Source of the DNA: Acidobacteriota bacterium
Lineage (GTDB): Bacteria; Acidobacteriota; Thermoanaerobaculia; Multivoradales; JAHEKO01
Direction: 5' to 3'
DNA length: 26,875 bases
Assembly: GCA_006227875.1 (NCBI GenBank)
Contig: SBFI01000042.1
Location: 1 to 26,875 of the forward strand
The notes beneath the pieces were generated by a model. That model was not told the origin of the DNA, made no database searches, and saw nothing but the letters and a program-made list of their open reading frames with translations. The translations under genes were made by a program, and so were the position numbers. This document shows positions 1-7,919 of the stretch, piece after piece; the first letter of the stretch is position 1; each line of letters opens with the position of its first letter.

Positions 1-845
1 AGCCGGTCCGCGACACCCAGCCGCTCGGCGGCCAACCGCACTTTGCGGTCGTAGCCCGCCACCGTCACCGGTCCCACCAGCACCATGTGAAGCGCCGGTA
101 CCCGGGCGAGGATCTCGGGCACCAGCTCCTGACCCTTCTGCGGATCGACCCGGGCGGCTGTCAGCGCCACCGGTGCCCCCTCCGGCACACCGAGCGTTGA
201 CCGGCCACGATGCCGGTCCCCGGCCGCCAGCCAGGATGCCTCGACCGCGTTCGGCAGCTGCTCGAGGCGGGTATTCGGGAAGCGCTTGCGACCCCGCTCG
301 AGCTCCTCGCGTGTCAGCACCAGGATAAGGTCGGCGTCGCGCAAGAAACCTCTTGTGCCGAGCAGCGCCGATGGCGCCTTCCCCCAGTCGAGGCTACGTC
401 GTGCCGGCGCGCTCATCTCACGAATCTCCTCGTTCGGAACCGCAAACTCACCTCCATGCAGCTGCACGACATAGGGAAGGCCGCGTCGGCGGGCGACCCA
501 CCGCACCTGACCCGCGAGCCGCTGCATGGTGTGGCAGTGCAGGAGATCGACTCCGGGCTCTCGCAGCATGCTCCACAGCATCGCCGGCGCCAGCGGATTG
601 CCGCCCTTGCGGTCGAGGGCCCGGCGCGCCGCAGTCGACAGCGGCACCCGACCATAGGTGTAACCGCAACGCTGGACGGGGACCCCCATCAGCTCACTCT
701 CACCGCGCTCGTCGAGCGCGCTGGTGCACATCAACCGCGAGTCGTCGCCACGCCGGAGCTGCTCCCTGACCAGCGACGCCACCACTGACTCAGTGCCGCC
801 CCAAGCGTTGGCGGTAAACCGCCGGGCCACGTGAAGAACCTTCAT
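1..845 (-). CDS. Glycosyltransferase family 4 (GT-B), 3' end cut by window edge
   Basis: Reading leftward from an ATG at 845, 281 residues are open to the window edge. The start (MKVLHVARRF, then WGGTES at residues 15-20) is the usual N-terminal glycine-rich acceptor/donor loop of GT4 enzymes. LLHCHTM (101-107) and VVQLHGGEF (126-134) belong to the N-terminal Rossmann domain. VALTAARVDPQKGQELV (226-242) is the classic first strand and loop of the C-terminal nucleotide-sugar domain, where the R/K pair contacts the donor phosphates. The E-x7-E motif would lie beyond the window. It would transfer a sugar from a nucleotide donor to a lipid-linked glycan at the cytoplasmic face. Its ATG overlaps the stop of the upstream flippase gene by four bases (ATGA, 842-845), so the two are probably translationally coupled. 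Donor and acceptor cannot be told. Confidence 0.9.
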   Translation of the reverse strand, partial: MKVLHVARRFTANAWGGTESVVASLVREQLRRGDDSRLMCTSALDERGESELMGVPVQRCGYTYGRVPLSTAARRALDRKGGNPLAPAMLWSMLREPGVDLLHCHTMQRLAGQVRWVARRRGLPYVVQLHGGEFAVPNEEIREMSAPARRSLDWGKAPSALLGTRGFLRDADLILVLTREELERGRKRFPNTRLEQLPNAVEASWLAAGDRHRGRSTLGVPEGAPVALTAARVDPQKGQELVPEILARVPALHMVLVGPVTVAGYDRKVRLAAERLGVADR

Positions 846-2377
846 ACGGGCCTCACCAGTAGGCGCAAGAACCAACGTTTGCCGGGAATGCGTGCGCTCT
901 CCAGACGGTGTCGCTCCTCGGGCCCGATCAGCCCACCGAAGCGGAAGCCGATGACCATCAGCAGACAGCTCGCCGCGACACCGATGGCCACAGTCGCCCA
1001 GGTATGCGCCCACGGGCGAGCCAGCGCTGGCAGCAGACCCGGGGACACGGCAACAAATAGTCGTGCGATCCAGCGAAAGGGGAACTCCAACGGTCCGGTG
1101 AAGCGCAGCGCGTAGCGGATGGTGATCGGCGTGATGAGCACAAAGGACAGCACCACCGCCGCGATCGCGCCGGGGATCCCGAAACGTGGGATGAGCAGCA
1201 GGTCCAGGCCGATGTTGACCACCAGTTGCAGCACGCCAAACGGCAGGGTGCGGTGCGCCTGCTCCTTGACCAACAGCGCCGTTCCCACGGGCACCGAGAC
1301 GAACGGCAGAAGGAGAACCACGGAAAACAAACGTGCTACGGGACCGGCCGGCGCCATCTCGACGCCGTACAAGAGCACCAGCGCGCGATCGGCCCACACG
1401 GCCCCGAGAAGCGCCACCGGAACCGAGACCACCGCCAGTAGCTTGTAGTACCAGCCGACCAGTACTCCGAGCCGCGACGGATCGCGGGTGTAAGAAGCGC
1501 TGATCGCCGACAGGACCACCGCATAAAGCGACAGCGGCACCAGCTCCAGGGCAAGCTGCGGCAGCGAGTAGCCGAGGTCGTAAAAGCCCACCACCGCGGG
1601 GGACGCCACCATGGCGAGGAAGAAGACCTCCGACTGCCGCTGAACGACCAGGTTGACGAGGCCCGAACCGAAGATCGTCGCGGCATAGCCTCCCAATCTG
1701 CGGAATCGCATGGTGTCAGGCAACTCCATCCGCAACGAGCCGAGGGTGCGGCGCAGCGACGGCAGCAGCGCCACGCAGGCCAACGCGAGGGCTCCAGCCT
1801 GCGCGGCGAGTGCTCCTCCCGCACCCCACCCGGCATCGAGCAAGCGCCACGTGAGGAAGAGCCACGCCGCTCCGGTAGCGGTCGTGGCGACCATCAGAAC
1901 CCGCGCCCGACCAAGCGCGAAATGGAGCTGATAAAGGGTCTCCTTGAATACGAAGACCGCGGCCAACACCGCGATCAGTGGCAGCAGGGGACCGATCTTC
2001 GGCGTCAAGAGCCGCTCGCACAGCGGCCGTAGCGCTACCAGCAGCGCACCGGCCAGCGACGCCATCAGCGCCTGCACCCCGAGCGTCAGGACCAGCAGCC
2101 GCCGGATCCCGGTGCCGGCTCCCCGGACCTCCAGCTCGGGCACGAATCGCAGCAGCGCCCGATCGAGACCGAAGGCTCCCAGCAGGCCCAGGTAAACCAC
2201 CATGTTGCGGGCCAGCGACCACACGCCGAAGTCCTCGGCGCCGAGATAGCGGGCGGCGAGGATGGACACACCAAGGGTGCCGCCGAGGGTCGCCACCTTG
2301 GCGAGGACCGACCAGACGGCCTGGCTCGAGACTCGCTGCGAGGCGGTCGGCAGCGGAGCCGCTACGACGTCGACCAT
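842..2377 (-). CDS. Wzx-type lipid-linked oligosaccharide flippase (MOP superfamily)
   Basis: A 511-residue, very hydrophobic protein with about 12-14 predicted membrane segments. It opens with SSQAVWSVLAKVATLGGTLG and ILAARYLGAEDFGVWSLA (about residues 16-57). This is the N-terminal signature of polysaccharide flippases in the MOP/MATE-like superfamily, where the [AR]YLG..DFG.[WY] loop is highly conserved. Its role would be to flip undecaprenyl-linked repeat units across the inner membrane for polymerisation, fitting the polymerase/ligase gene at 7920. The start overlaps the end of the phosphatase-superfamily gene (2362-2377) and its stop overlaps the next GT4 gene, so the three form one leftward operon. 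The length is normal for the family (about 420-520). Teichuronic-type or lipid III flippases of the same superfamily cannot be excluded. Confidence 0.9.
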   Translation of the reverse strand: MVDVVAAPLPTASQRVSSQAVWSVLAKVATLGGTLGVSILAARYLGAEDFGVWSLARNMVVYLGLLGAFGLDRALLRFVPELEVRGAGTGIRRLLVLTLGVQALMASLAGALLVALRPLCERLLTPKIGPLLPLIAVLAAVFVFKETLYQLHFALGRARVLMVATTATGAAWLFLTWRLLDAGWGAGGALAAQAGALALACVALLPSLRRTLGSLRMELPDTMRFRRLGGYAATIFGSGLVNLVVQRQSEVFFLAMVASPAVVGFYDLGYSLPQLALELVPLSLYAVVLSAISASYTRDPSRLGVLVGWYYKLLAVVSVPVALLGAVWADRALVLLYGVEMAPAGPVARLFSVVLLLPFVSVPVGTALLVKEQAHRTLPFGVLQLVVNIGLDLLLIPRFGIPGAIAAVVLSFVLITPITIRYALRFTGPLEFPFRWIARLFVAVSPGLLPALARPWAHTWATVAIGVAASCLLMVIGFRFGGLIGPEERHRLESARIPGKRWFLRLLVRPV

Positions 2378-3513
2378 GCCGCCATCTCCCGCATCACGCC
2401 ATGAAGGTCGGTGATGACCTCCACGGCACCACTAGGGGTGAAGTTCGCGATCAAGGCGGCGTCCGAGTCCGGGTGGCCGGGCCGGTAGCCGTGCATTCCG
2501 GCAGGGGCCACCGTGCCCATGTGACTCGGGTTCAGGAGCACCCCGGGCTCGAGCGCGTAGATCGCGTGGCCAAAACGCCCATCCGGCCACCACGTGCCGT
2601 AGGCCTTGAGCTGCTCGTCTGAAAGCCACTGACCATTCTCGTTGTCGGGCAGGGCGGCACGAATCCGCTCCTCGACACCGTCGCCTAGAAACCAAAAACG
2701 CATCATCGTTGAATCGTGCACGGCCGCGTAATCGCGCCCTTCCTCCAAGCCCAGAGCCTCTACCGCAGGCATCAGATCGACGACGGTATGAATGGTGACC
2801 ATGCCGTGGTCGGAGAAGAGCGCGAAACGCACCTCATCGTAGTTGGCGGCCGCGGTGTCCAGCAGGCGCCGGACTTCGATCTGGTACCAGTCGAGCTTGT
2901 CGTCGACCAGCGGCGAGCTCTTGGTGTGTTCGTGCATCAGGCCGTCGAGCGCGGCTGTATAGAGGAATGCGAAGCGCACATCGCCTTTCGCCAGCGACGC
3001 TTCCAACGTGTTGATGTTGGCAGTCTCATCGCGCCGCCAATCGGACACGTGGGCAGGTACCCCGGCGCGTGCCAGCTCATCGAAGATGCTGTCGCCACGG
3101 TTGATGCCGCCCGGTCTGAAGATGTCGTTCTTCTCCGCGTAGTCGTACAGCGGCAGCGTTTCGAAGGGCAGATTGTAGATCTGGAAGTAGCCCGTGAACC
3201 CGTAGCCCCGCGCAATTCCCTTGGACAGGTAGCGTCGCACGCGACCGCGGTCGAACAGCGACGAAGGCAGTGCCCGCAGAGGCCGCAGCACTTTGAAGGG
3301 GCTGGTTTCCGGCGAGTAGTAGAAGGACGACCAGTGGTCGTTCTCGTTGGGTCGCCGACCGGTGAGGATCGCCGGGACGCAGGCCGAAGAGAATCCGAAT
3401 AGTGACTCCACCGACTGGCGGTGGTTCATTTCGTCGAGAAAATGGGGGCGCGGTCCCACGACATCCCACCCGCAGGCATCCACAAACATGGCGATCGCGA
3501 TCCTTCGGCTCAT
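2362..3513 (-). CDS. Alkaline phosphatase superfamily (phosphodiesterase/sulfatase-like) protein
   Basis: 383 residues with the metal-site pattern of the alkaline phosphatase superfamily. An early Asp follows the first strand (IAIAMFVDACGWD, D12). A nucleophile region reads FSSACVPAILTGRRP (41-55), with Ser42 or Ser43 as candidate nucleophile. Further ligand motifs are ALDGLMHEH (188-196; D190, H194), FSDHGM (233-238; D235, H236) and a late His in GMHGYRPGHPDSD (339-351). There is no signal peptide or membrane segment, so it is probably cytoplasmic. Relatives include nucleotide pyrophosphatases, phosphoglycerate mutases and phospho-/sulfo-transferases. Within a glycan locus it may hydrolyse or move a phospho-substituent or a lipid-linked intermediate, but the substrate is unknown. 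It is the first gene of the leftward operon, with the flippase gene overlapping its 3' end by 16 bases. Confidence 0.8.
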   Translation of the reverse strand: MSRRIAIAMFVDACGWDVVGPRPHFLDEMNHRQSVESLFGFSSACVPAILTGRRPNENDHWSSFYYSPETSPFKVLRPLRALPSSLFDRGRVRRYLSKGIARGYGFTGYFQIYNLPFETLPLYDYAEKNDIFRPGGINRGDSIFDELARAGVPAHVSDWRRDETANINTLEASLAKGDVRFAFLYTAALDGLMHEHTKSSPLVDDKLDWYQIEVRRLLDTAAANYDEVRFALFSDHGMVTIHTVVDLMPAVEALGLEEGRDYAAVHDSTMMRFWFLGDGVEERIRAALPDNENGQWLSDEQLKAYGTWWPDGRFGHAIYALEPGVLLNPSHMGTVAPAGMHGYRPGHPDSDAALIANFTPSGAVEVITDLHGVMREMAAWSTS

Positions 3514-3624
3514 TCGGTCCTCCGACCCTCAGTACCCCGCCGCATCGCGCCGAATACATCTCCGCAAATGGCTGTGTCTCAGGACGACCCTGTTCCCGCT
3601 CACGGCGCACGATATGCTGGCGTC
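3514..3624. promoter_or_regulatory. Divergent intergenic region between the two polysaccharide operons
   Basis: These 111 bases separate the start of the leftward phosphatase-superfamily gene from the start of the rightward GT4 gene, so promoters for both operons should lie here. A TATGCT at 3614-3619, just upstream of the rightward ATG, resembles a -10 box, but I see no convincing -35 partner. If it were used, the transcript would have an extremely short leader. No clear inverted repeat or terminator is visible. Confidence 0.4.
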
Positions 3625-4809
3625 ATGAACATCCTCATGGTCAACGAGAAGGGCTGGTTTTTCGGCGGCGTCGAGCAACTGGTCAACGATGTCGCAACCG
3701 GTCTTTCAGAACGCGGGCACCGGGTGGCGCTGCTGTCTACTGAGGCACGGCCGCAGGAGCGGGACGCGTTGTCAGCCCCTTTTGTTGCCACGCCTTGTCT
3801 CGATCCGGAAGTTTCAATCGACCCCTGGAGACAGCGGGTGAAAGCCATGGTCGAGGAGCTGGAGCTCGAGGTCGCCTACGTCCATCGGCTCACGTCGGTG
3901 CCCGCCATCGAGGCGATCCTCGAACACCTCCCGGTCGTCCGCTACGTGCACGACCACGACCTGTACTGTCCTCGACGGCACAAGTACTTCCCGCTGACGA
4001 CCCGCATCTGCAACCAGCCCTTGGGTGTGAGCTGTGTGGTCAACGGCTGCCTGCTCACTCCCAACGGCCCGTGGCCGGGCCTGCCCTGGCTCATCAATCT
4101 GCCGCAGAAACGCCGCGAGCTGCAGTTCAATCTGCGTCTCCCGCGGCTGTGTGTAGGTTCGCGTTGGATGCGCGACATGATGATCACAAACGGATTTTCT
4201 GAGGACCAGGTCGAGGTGCTACCGCCCATTCCGAAGGGCCTCGAGCAGGACGTCTCTCCCATGCAGGAGGAACCGGTCGTCCTCTTCGTCGGCCAGGTCA
4301 TTCGCGGCAAGGGGGTAGACCTTCTGCTGCGGGCGCTAACAGAGGTCCGGCAGCCTTTCCAGGCGCTGATCGTCGGCACCGGCAACCACATGCAGACGTG
4401 CATCGACCTCGCTCGGAGCCTCAACCTCGGGGGGCAGGTCAGCTTTCCCGGTTGGGTTTCGCACGACCGTATCGGCGACTACTTCCGACGAGCGCGCGCC
4501 GTAGCGGTGCCATCGCGCTGGCCGGAGCCCTTCGGCATGGTCGGCCTCGAAGCCATGTGGGCGTCGCGACCCGTGGTGGCGTTTGCGGTCGGCGGCATTC
4601 CCGACTGGCTCGCCGACGGAGAGAGCGGGTTCGCTGTGGCCGAGCAAGACTGGAAGCTGTACGGACAGGCCCTCGATCAGTTGCTGGCGGATCCGGAGCT
4701 GGCCAAGCGTATGGGCCAGAACGGCTACGACCTGGCCAGCCAAAACTACCGTTTCGACTCTCAGATCGACCGCACCGAGGCGATGCTTCAGCGGGCCCTC
4801 CAGAGTTAG
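3625..4809 (+). CDS. Glycosyltransferase family 4 (GT-B)
   Basis: 394 residues starting MNILMVNEKGWFFGGVEQLV, the GT4 N-terminal glycine-rich loop. The first domain includes YVHDHD and a run of four cysteines (CP..., then C, C, C across about 30 residues), a pattern seen in a subset of GT4 enzymes. The second domain opens with VVLFVGQVIRGKGVDLLLRAL and carries the E-x7-E motif in EPFGMVGLE, followed by VVAFAVGGIPDWL. It likely adds one sugar of the repeat unit from a nucleotide-sugar donor. I chose ATG 3625 because the protein then begins directly with the family's first beta strand. An upstream in-frame start at 3421 would add 68 residues that look like no GT4 domain and would overlap the divergent gene by 93 bases. 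It begins the rightward operon. Confidence 0.92.
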   Translation: MNILMVNEKGWFFGGVEQLVNDVATGLSERGHRVALLSTEARPQERDALSAPFVATPCLDPEVSIDPWRQRVKAMVEELELEVAYVHRLTSVPAIEAILEHLPVVRYVHDHDLYCPRRHKYFPLTTRICNQPLGVSCVVNGCLLTPNGPWPGLPWLINLPQKRRELQFNLRLPRLCVGSRWMRDMMITNGFSEDQVEVLPPIPKGLEQDVSPMQEEPVVLFVGQVIRGKGVDLLLRALTEVRQPFQALIVGTGNHMQTCIDLARSLNLGGQVSFPGWVSHDRIGDYFRRARAVAVPSRWPEPFGMVGLEAMWASRPVVAFAVGGIPDWLADGESGFAVAEQDWKLYGQALDQLLADPELAKRMGQNGYDLASQNYRFDSQIDRTEAMLQRALQS

Positions 4810-4947
4810 CACGCCATCGCGGCCGCTTTCCTCGCCCTCCATCACGAGTGGGTACCCGACGCGAGGGATTTCCTGCGTTTGGCGAACCCTCCGCGCGGAT
4901 GCATCAAATGCCCCAGGCAATGGAACAGAGGGGATGGAGACGGGAAC

Positions 4948-6162
4948 ATGAATTCACCGACAGCCGCCAATTTTCACCCCGGCCGCCGGCCGGCCAGCCG
5001 CTCGATCGGCGTCAGCTTATTCGCCTGTGACCGCGGGCTCTCGGGCATCGGACGCTACATGATCAACATGATGAGCCACATGCTCGCGGCCGGCGCCGAG
5101 CATCACTGGCACGTGTGGGTGGCGGAGGAGGATGTGGCCGTCTTCCCGTTTCTGAACGGCACTCTGCCCGACAACCTAACCTTGCATCGCGTCGCCAACC
5201 GATGGAATCGGCCCGCCCTGTCGCTGCTGTGGCACGCTGTGAACCTGCCGCTGGCCGCCCGCCGCGCCGGTGTCGACGCACTCTACTTGCCCGCCGGAAA
5301 CCGCCGGCTTGTGCCGTTCACGCCGATTCCCACGGTGGCGGTCGTTCACGACCTCTCGTCGTTTCATGTCGAGGGCAAGTACGACCCGGCCCGCATGCTC
5401 TACATCAAGCGGTTCCTCCCCTGGATGATCCGTCAGTGTGCACGGGTGATCACCATTTCGTCGTCATCGGCGCACGACATCACAAAGTTCACCAGCTACC
5501 CGCAAGAAGATCTCACGATCATCGGTCTTGGGTACGACGAGGCAGTCTTCAGGCCGCGCGACGCCCACGCCTGCCGAGCCGCCCTCGAGGAGCACTTTGC
5601 GGGCTTTCCGGATCGGTACCTTTTCTACGTCTCGCGAATCGAACATCCCGGGAAAAACCACTTGGGACTCCTCCGGGCCTTTCGACAGATCATTAGCGAC
5701 GACCCCGGATTCCGGCACCACCTCGTCTTCGCGGGTGGCGACTGGAACGGTGCCGAGGTTGTCAGGCGCTCGGTGGCCGAGCTCGGCCTCGGGGACTACG
5801 TCCACATGCTCGGATTCGTACCTGATGAGCTGCTGCCAAGTCTGTATGGAGGTGCCGACGCGCTGATCTTCCCCTCGCTATTCGAGGGATTCGGCTTGCC
5901 GATCGTCGAGGCACAAGCGGTCGGTATCCCGGTGGCGGCGGCCGGCGTGTCGTCGATCCCCGAGGTCGCCGGCGACGCGGCACTACTCTTCGACCCGCAC
6001 GACACCGTCGAGATGGCATCTGCCGTGCGGCGCGTCGCCACCGACTACGCGGTTCGCGACCAGCTGCGAATCAGGGGCTTCGAAAACGCAACGCGATTCA
6101 CCTGGCAGGAGTCCGCCCGGCGTAGCCTGGCCATTCTCGAGGAGCTCGGCGTTGGTACCTGA
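4948..6162 (+). CDS. Glycosyltransferase family 4 (mannosyltransferase-like)
   Basis: 404 residues from ATG 4948, which has GGAGA at 4936-4940 seven bases upstream. An upstream in-frame start (4879) lacks this support. Domain 1 shows SIGVSLFACDRGLSGIGRYM, the G[IL]GRY loop of WbpZ/MtfB-type GT4 enzymes, and VAVVHDLSSF. Domain 2 shows YLFYVSRIEHPGKNHLGLLRAF and the E-x7-E motif within EGFGLPIVEA, then SSIPEVAGDAALLFDP. Such enzymes often transfer mannose, which would fit the manA gene at 22274, but donor specificity cannot be read from sequence. The 138-base gap after the preceding GT gene shows no evident terminator. The next gene starts inside the last codons of this one (6152), which implies coupling. 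Confidence 0.92.
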   Translation: MNSPTAANFHPGRRPASRSIGVSLFACDRGLSGIGRYMINMMSHMLAAGAEHHWHVWVAEEDVAVFPFLNGTLPDNLTLHRVANRWNRPALSLLWHAVNLPLAARRAGVDALYLPAGNRRLVPFTPIPTVAVVHDLSSFHVEGKYDPARMLYIKRFLPWMIRQCARVITISSSSAHDITKFTSYPQEDLTIIGLGYDEAVFRPRDAHACRAALEEHFAGFPDRYLFYVSRIEHPGKNHLGLLRAFRQIISDDPGFRHHLVFAGGDWNGAEVVRRSVAELGLGDYVHMLGFVPDELLPSLYGGADALIFPSLFEGFGLPIVEAQAVGIPVAAAGVSSIPEVAGDAALLFDPHDTVEMASAVRRVATDYAVRDQLRIRGFENATRFTWQESARRSLAILEELGVGT

Positions 6163-7558
6163 GCGCTTGCTTCCGCACACCGCGCTCGACGGTCTCCACC
6201 GCCGGCGGCGTCTGCGCCTGGCCTGGCTGCGTGCCTCGGGCAGGGTTCTTACCTTCACGACGGCAGCGCTGCGCCGTGTCCTCGACGTCACTGTGGCGGC
6301 GATCCTCAGCGCCGCCACAGGCCCCATCGCCGTCGCCGCCATGATCACCGCTCCCAGCCGCGGCAAGCCCCCGTTGCTCCACCGCACCTACCTCGGGCGC
6401 TGGATGAAACCGATCGAGGTGGGAGTTCTCCCTGGGGCGCCGCGAGGACTGCGGCACATTCCCCGGCTGTGGGCAATTGTTCGCGGCGACATGTCCCTGG
6501 TCGGGCCCGCTCTGATGGCTCTCGACGACGCCCGCAGCTTGACCGCGGTCGATCTCGAGCGCTTCCAGGTCCGCCCTGGGCTCGCCGACCTCTTCATGGT
6601 CCGCTCCGCAGCCAACATCGCCTTCGATGGCCGCTCAGCCGCCGCCGTCGAGCAGGTCCACACCGCGAGCCTGTTCCGTGACCTCGGTCTGCTGGTGCGG
6701 GCGCTTCCGGCTGCGGTCATGCGCGGGAGGAAGGCGGTGGCACCGCATGCACTGTCTATTCTCGGCGTTCGCATGGATAACTGGACAATGCACCGAGCGG
6801 TGTCGTGGATTGTCGACGCACCCCACGATGGTCCTCTGCAGACGCTTGCCTTCGTCAATCCCGACTGCCTCAACATAGCGTGGCGCGACGACGGCTATCG
6901 CGAGATACTGTCGAAGAGCTCCGTCGTGCTTCCCGACGGTATCGGCATCCACTATGCGTGCAGGATGCTCGGCACCCACTTGGCCGCAAATGTCAACGGC
7001 ACGGACCTCTTCCCGCGCTTGTGTGACACCCTCGAAACTCGAGACCAATCGATCTTCCTCCTCGGCGGCCGACCCGGAGTCACCGACGCTCTGGTCGAGC
7101 GCCTGGCCCAGCGATGGCCGCGGCTTCGCGTCGCCGGCCACCACCACGGCTACTTCGACCGCGGTGGAGACGAAGAAAAGGCGATCGTCGATATGATCAA
7201 CTCATCACGGGCTGATCACCTGCTGGTTGCCTTTGGCGCACCTCACCAGGAACGGTGGATCGCCGACCACCGCGATCAGCTCCGCGTCCGGGTTGCGATC
7301 GGAGTTGGAGGCTTGTTCGATTTCTACTCGGGCGCGATCCCGCGGGCACCGCTGTGGATGCGCGAGCTCGGGTTCGAATGGACCTGGCGCCTGCTACAGG
7401 AGCCGGGACGGATGTGGCAACGGTATGTCATCGGCAACCCACTGTTTTTGTGGCGCGTCTGGCGTTGGAGAGGATCAGAGGGTTTTCCGAACCGCAACCC
7501 TAGTGCGACCATTAATCAACGCCCAACAATGGAAGAAAAGGGAGAAGACGATGTTTGA
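6152..7558 (+). CDS. Fusion: degenerate phosphoglycosyltransferase domain + WecG/TagA/CpsF glycosyltransferase (GT26)
   Basis: 468 residues from TTG 6152, with GGAG at 6141-6144 seven bases upstream; it overlaps the previous gene by 11 bases. Residues about 40-190 resemble the bacterial sugar transferase (monotopic phosphoglycosyltransferase) fold: RRVLDVTVAAILSAATGPIA, then IPRLWAIVRGDMSLVGP (103-119) and RPGL (141-144). The catalytic Asp-Glu of the family's LDELP motif is replaced by Arg101-His102. The K-F-[RK]-[ST]-M segment is absent, leaving the domain about 27 residues short, and GPRP has become GPAL. Residues about 200-440 form an intact GT26 domain: AFVNPDCLN, VVLPDGIGIHYA, FLLGGRPGV, GAPHQERWI, GVGGLFDFYSG and RAPLWMRELGFEW. 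GT26 enzymes add the second sugar (ManNAc(A)-like) to undecaprenyl-PP-sugars. The N-terminal half is probably a membrane-anchoring or binding pseudo-domain. Confidence 0.88.
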   Translation: MVPERLLPHTALDGLHRRRRLRLAWLRASGRVLTFTTAALRRVLDVTVAAILSAATGPIAVAAMITAPSRGKPPLLHRTYLGRWMKPIEVGVLPGAPRGLRHIPRLWAIVRGDMSLVGPALMALDDARSLTAVDLERFQVRPGLADLFMVRSAANIAFDGRSAAAVEQVHTASLFRDLGLLVRALPAAVMRGRKAVAPHALSILGVRMDNWTMHRAVSWIVDAPHDGPLQTLAFVNPDCLNIAWRDDGYREILSKSSVVLPDGIGIHYACRMLGTHLAANVNGTDLFPRLCDTLETRDQSIFLLGGRPGVTDALVERLAQRWPRLRVAGHHHGYFDRGGDEEKAIVDMINSSRADHLLVAFGAPHQERWIADHRDQLRVRVAIGVGGLFDFYSGAIPRAPLWMRELGFEWTWRLLQEPGRMWQRYVIGNPLFLWRVWRWRGSEGFPNRNPSATINQRPTMEEKGEDDV

Positions 7559-7883
7559 AACGGAGCAGTACGGCGACGTCTCCGCAGTTACGGTTGCGGA
7601 GGAAATGGATGCGCGCAACGCGCAAGAGGCAAAAACCTATTTCAAGGAACTTGTGGGTGCAGGCAGCTCACGACTGGTGGTGGACCTCACCCCGCTCAAC
7701 TTCATCGATTCATCGGGGCTCGGCGCGTTGGTGACCGCCCTCAAGGCGGCCCGGCAGGCCGGCGGTGATATTCGCCTGTGCGGGCTCACTACACCGGTCA
7801 AGTCGATCTTCGAGCTGACCCGCCTGTACCGCGTGTTCGACATCTTCGAAAACCGCGCGGAGGCCGTGGCCAGCTTCGACTAG
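7551..7883 (+). CDS. Single-domain STAS protein (anti-sigma factor antagonist type)
   Basis: 110 residues from ATG 7551, with AAAAGGGAG at 7536-7544 as ribosome binding site; the first eight bases overlap the end of the GT26 gene. The whole protein is one STAS domain: LVVDLTPLNFIDSSGLGALV (42-61) holds the conserved D-S-S-G loop, with Ser54 in the position phosphorylated in SpoIIAA and RsbV. It continues into the GGDIRLCGL and VKSIFELTRLYRVFDIF helices typical of the family. Such proteins are phosphorylated by RsbW-type kinases and dephosphorylated by PP2C enzymes, and bind partners in the unphosphorylated form. Its place inside a polysaccharide operon suggests control of glycan synthesis, as with SypA in Vibrio fischeri (inference). 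A kinase/phosphatase candidate is encoded at 24989-26734. Confidence 0.92.
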   Translation: MFETEQYGDVSAVTVAEEMDARNAQEAKTYFKELVGAGSSRLVVDLTPLNFIDSSGLGALVTALKAARQAGGDIRLCGLTTPVKSIFELTRLYRVFDIFENRAEAVASFD

Positions 7884-7919
7884 GCCAAGGGGCGGTAGTT
7901 TCGCTCGAGGTGGCGCGAC

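Noticed and set aside
3421..3624. In-frame 68-residue N-terminal extension of the GT4 gene at 3625
   Set aside because: It overlaps the divergent phosphatase-superfamily gene, has no GT4 similarity, and the 3625 ATG starts exactly at the family's first beta strand.
4880..4894. GG-N10-GC pair upstream of the GT4 gene at 4948
   Set aside because: The spacing is right, but the -12 element reads CCGC rather than TTGC and the surrounding DNA is GC-rich, so chance is likely.
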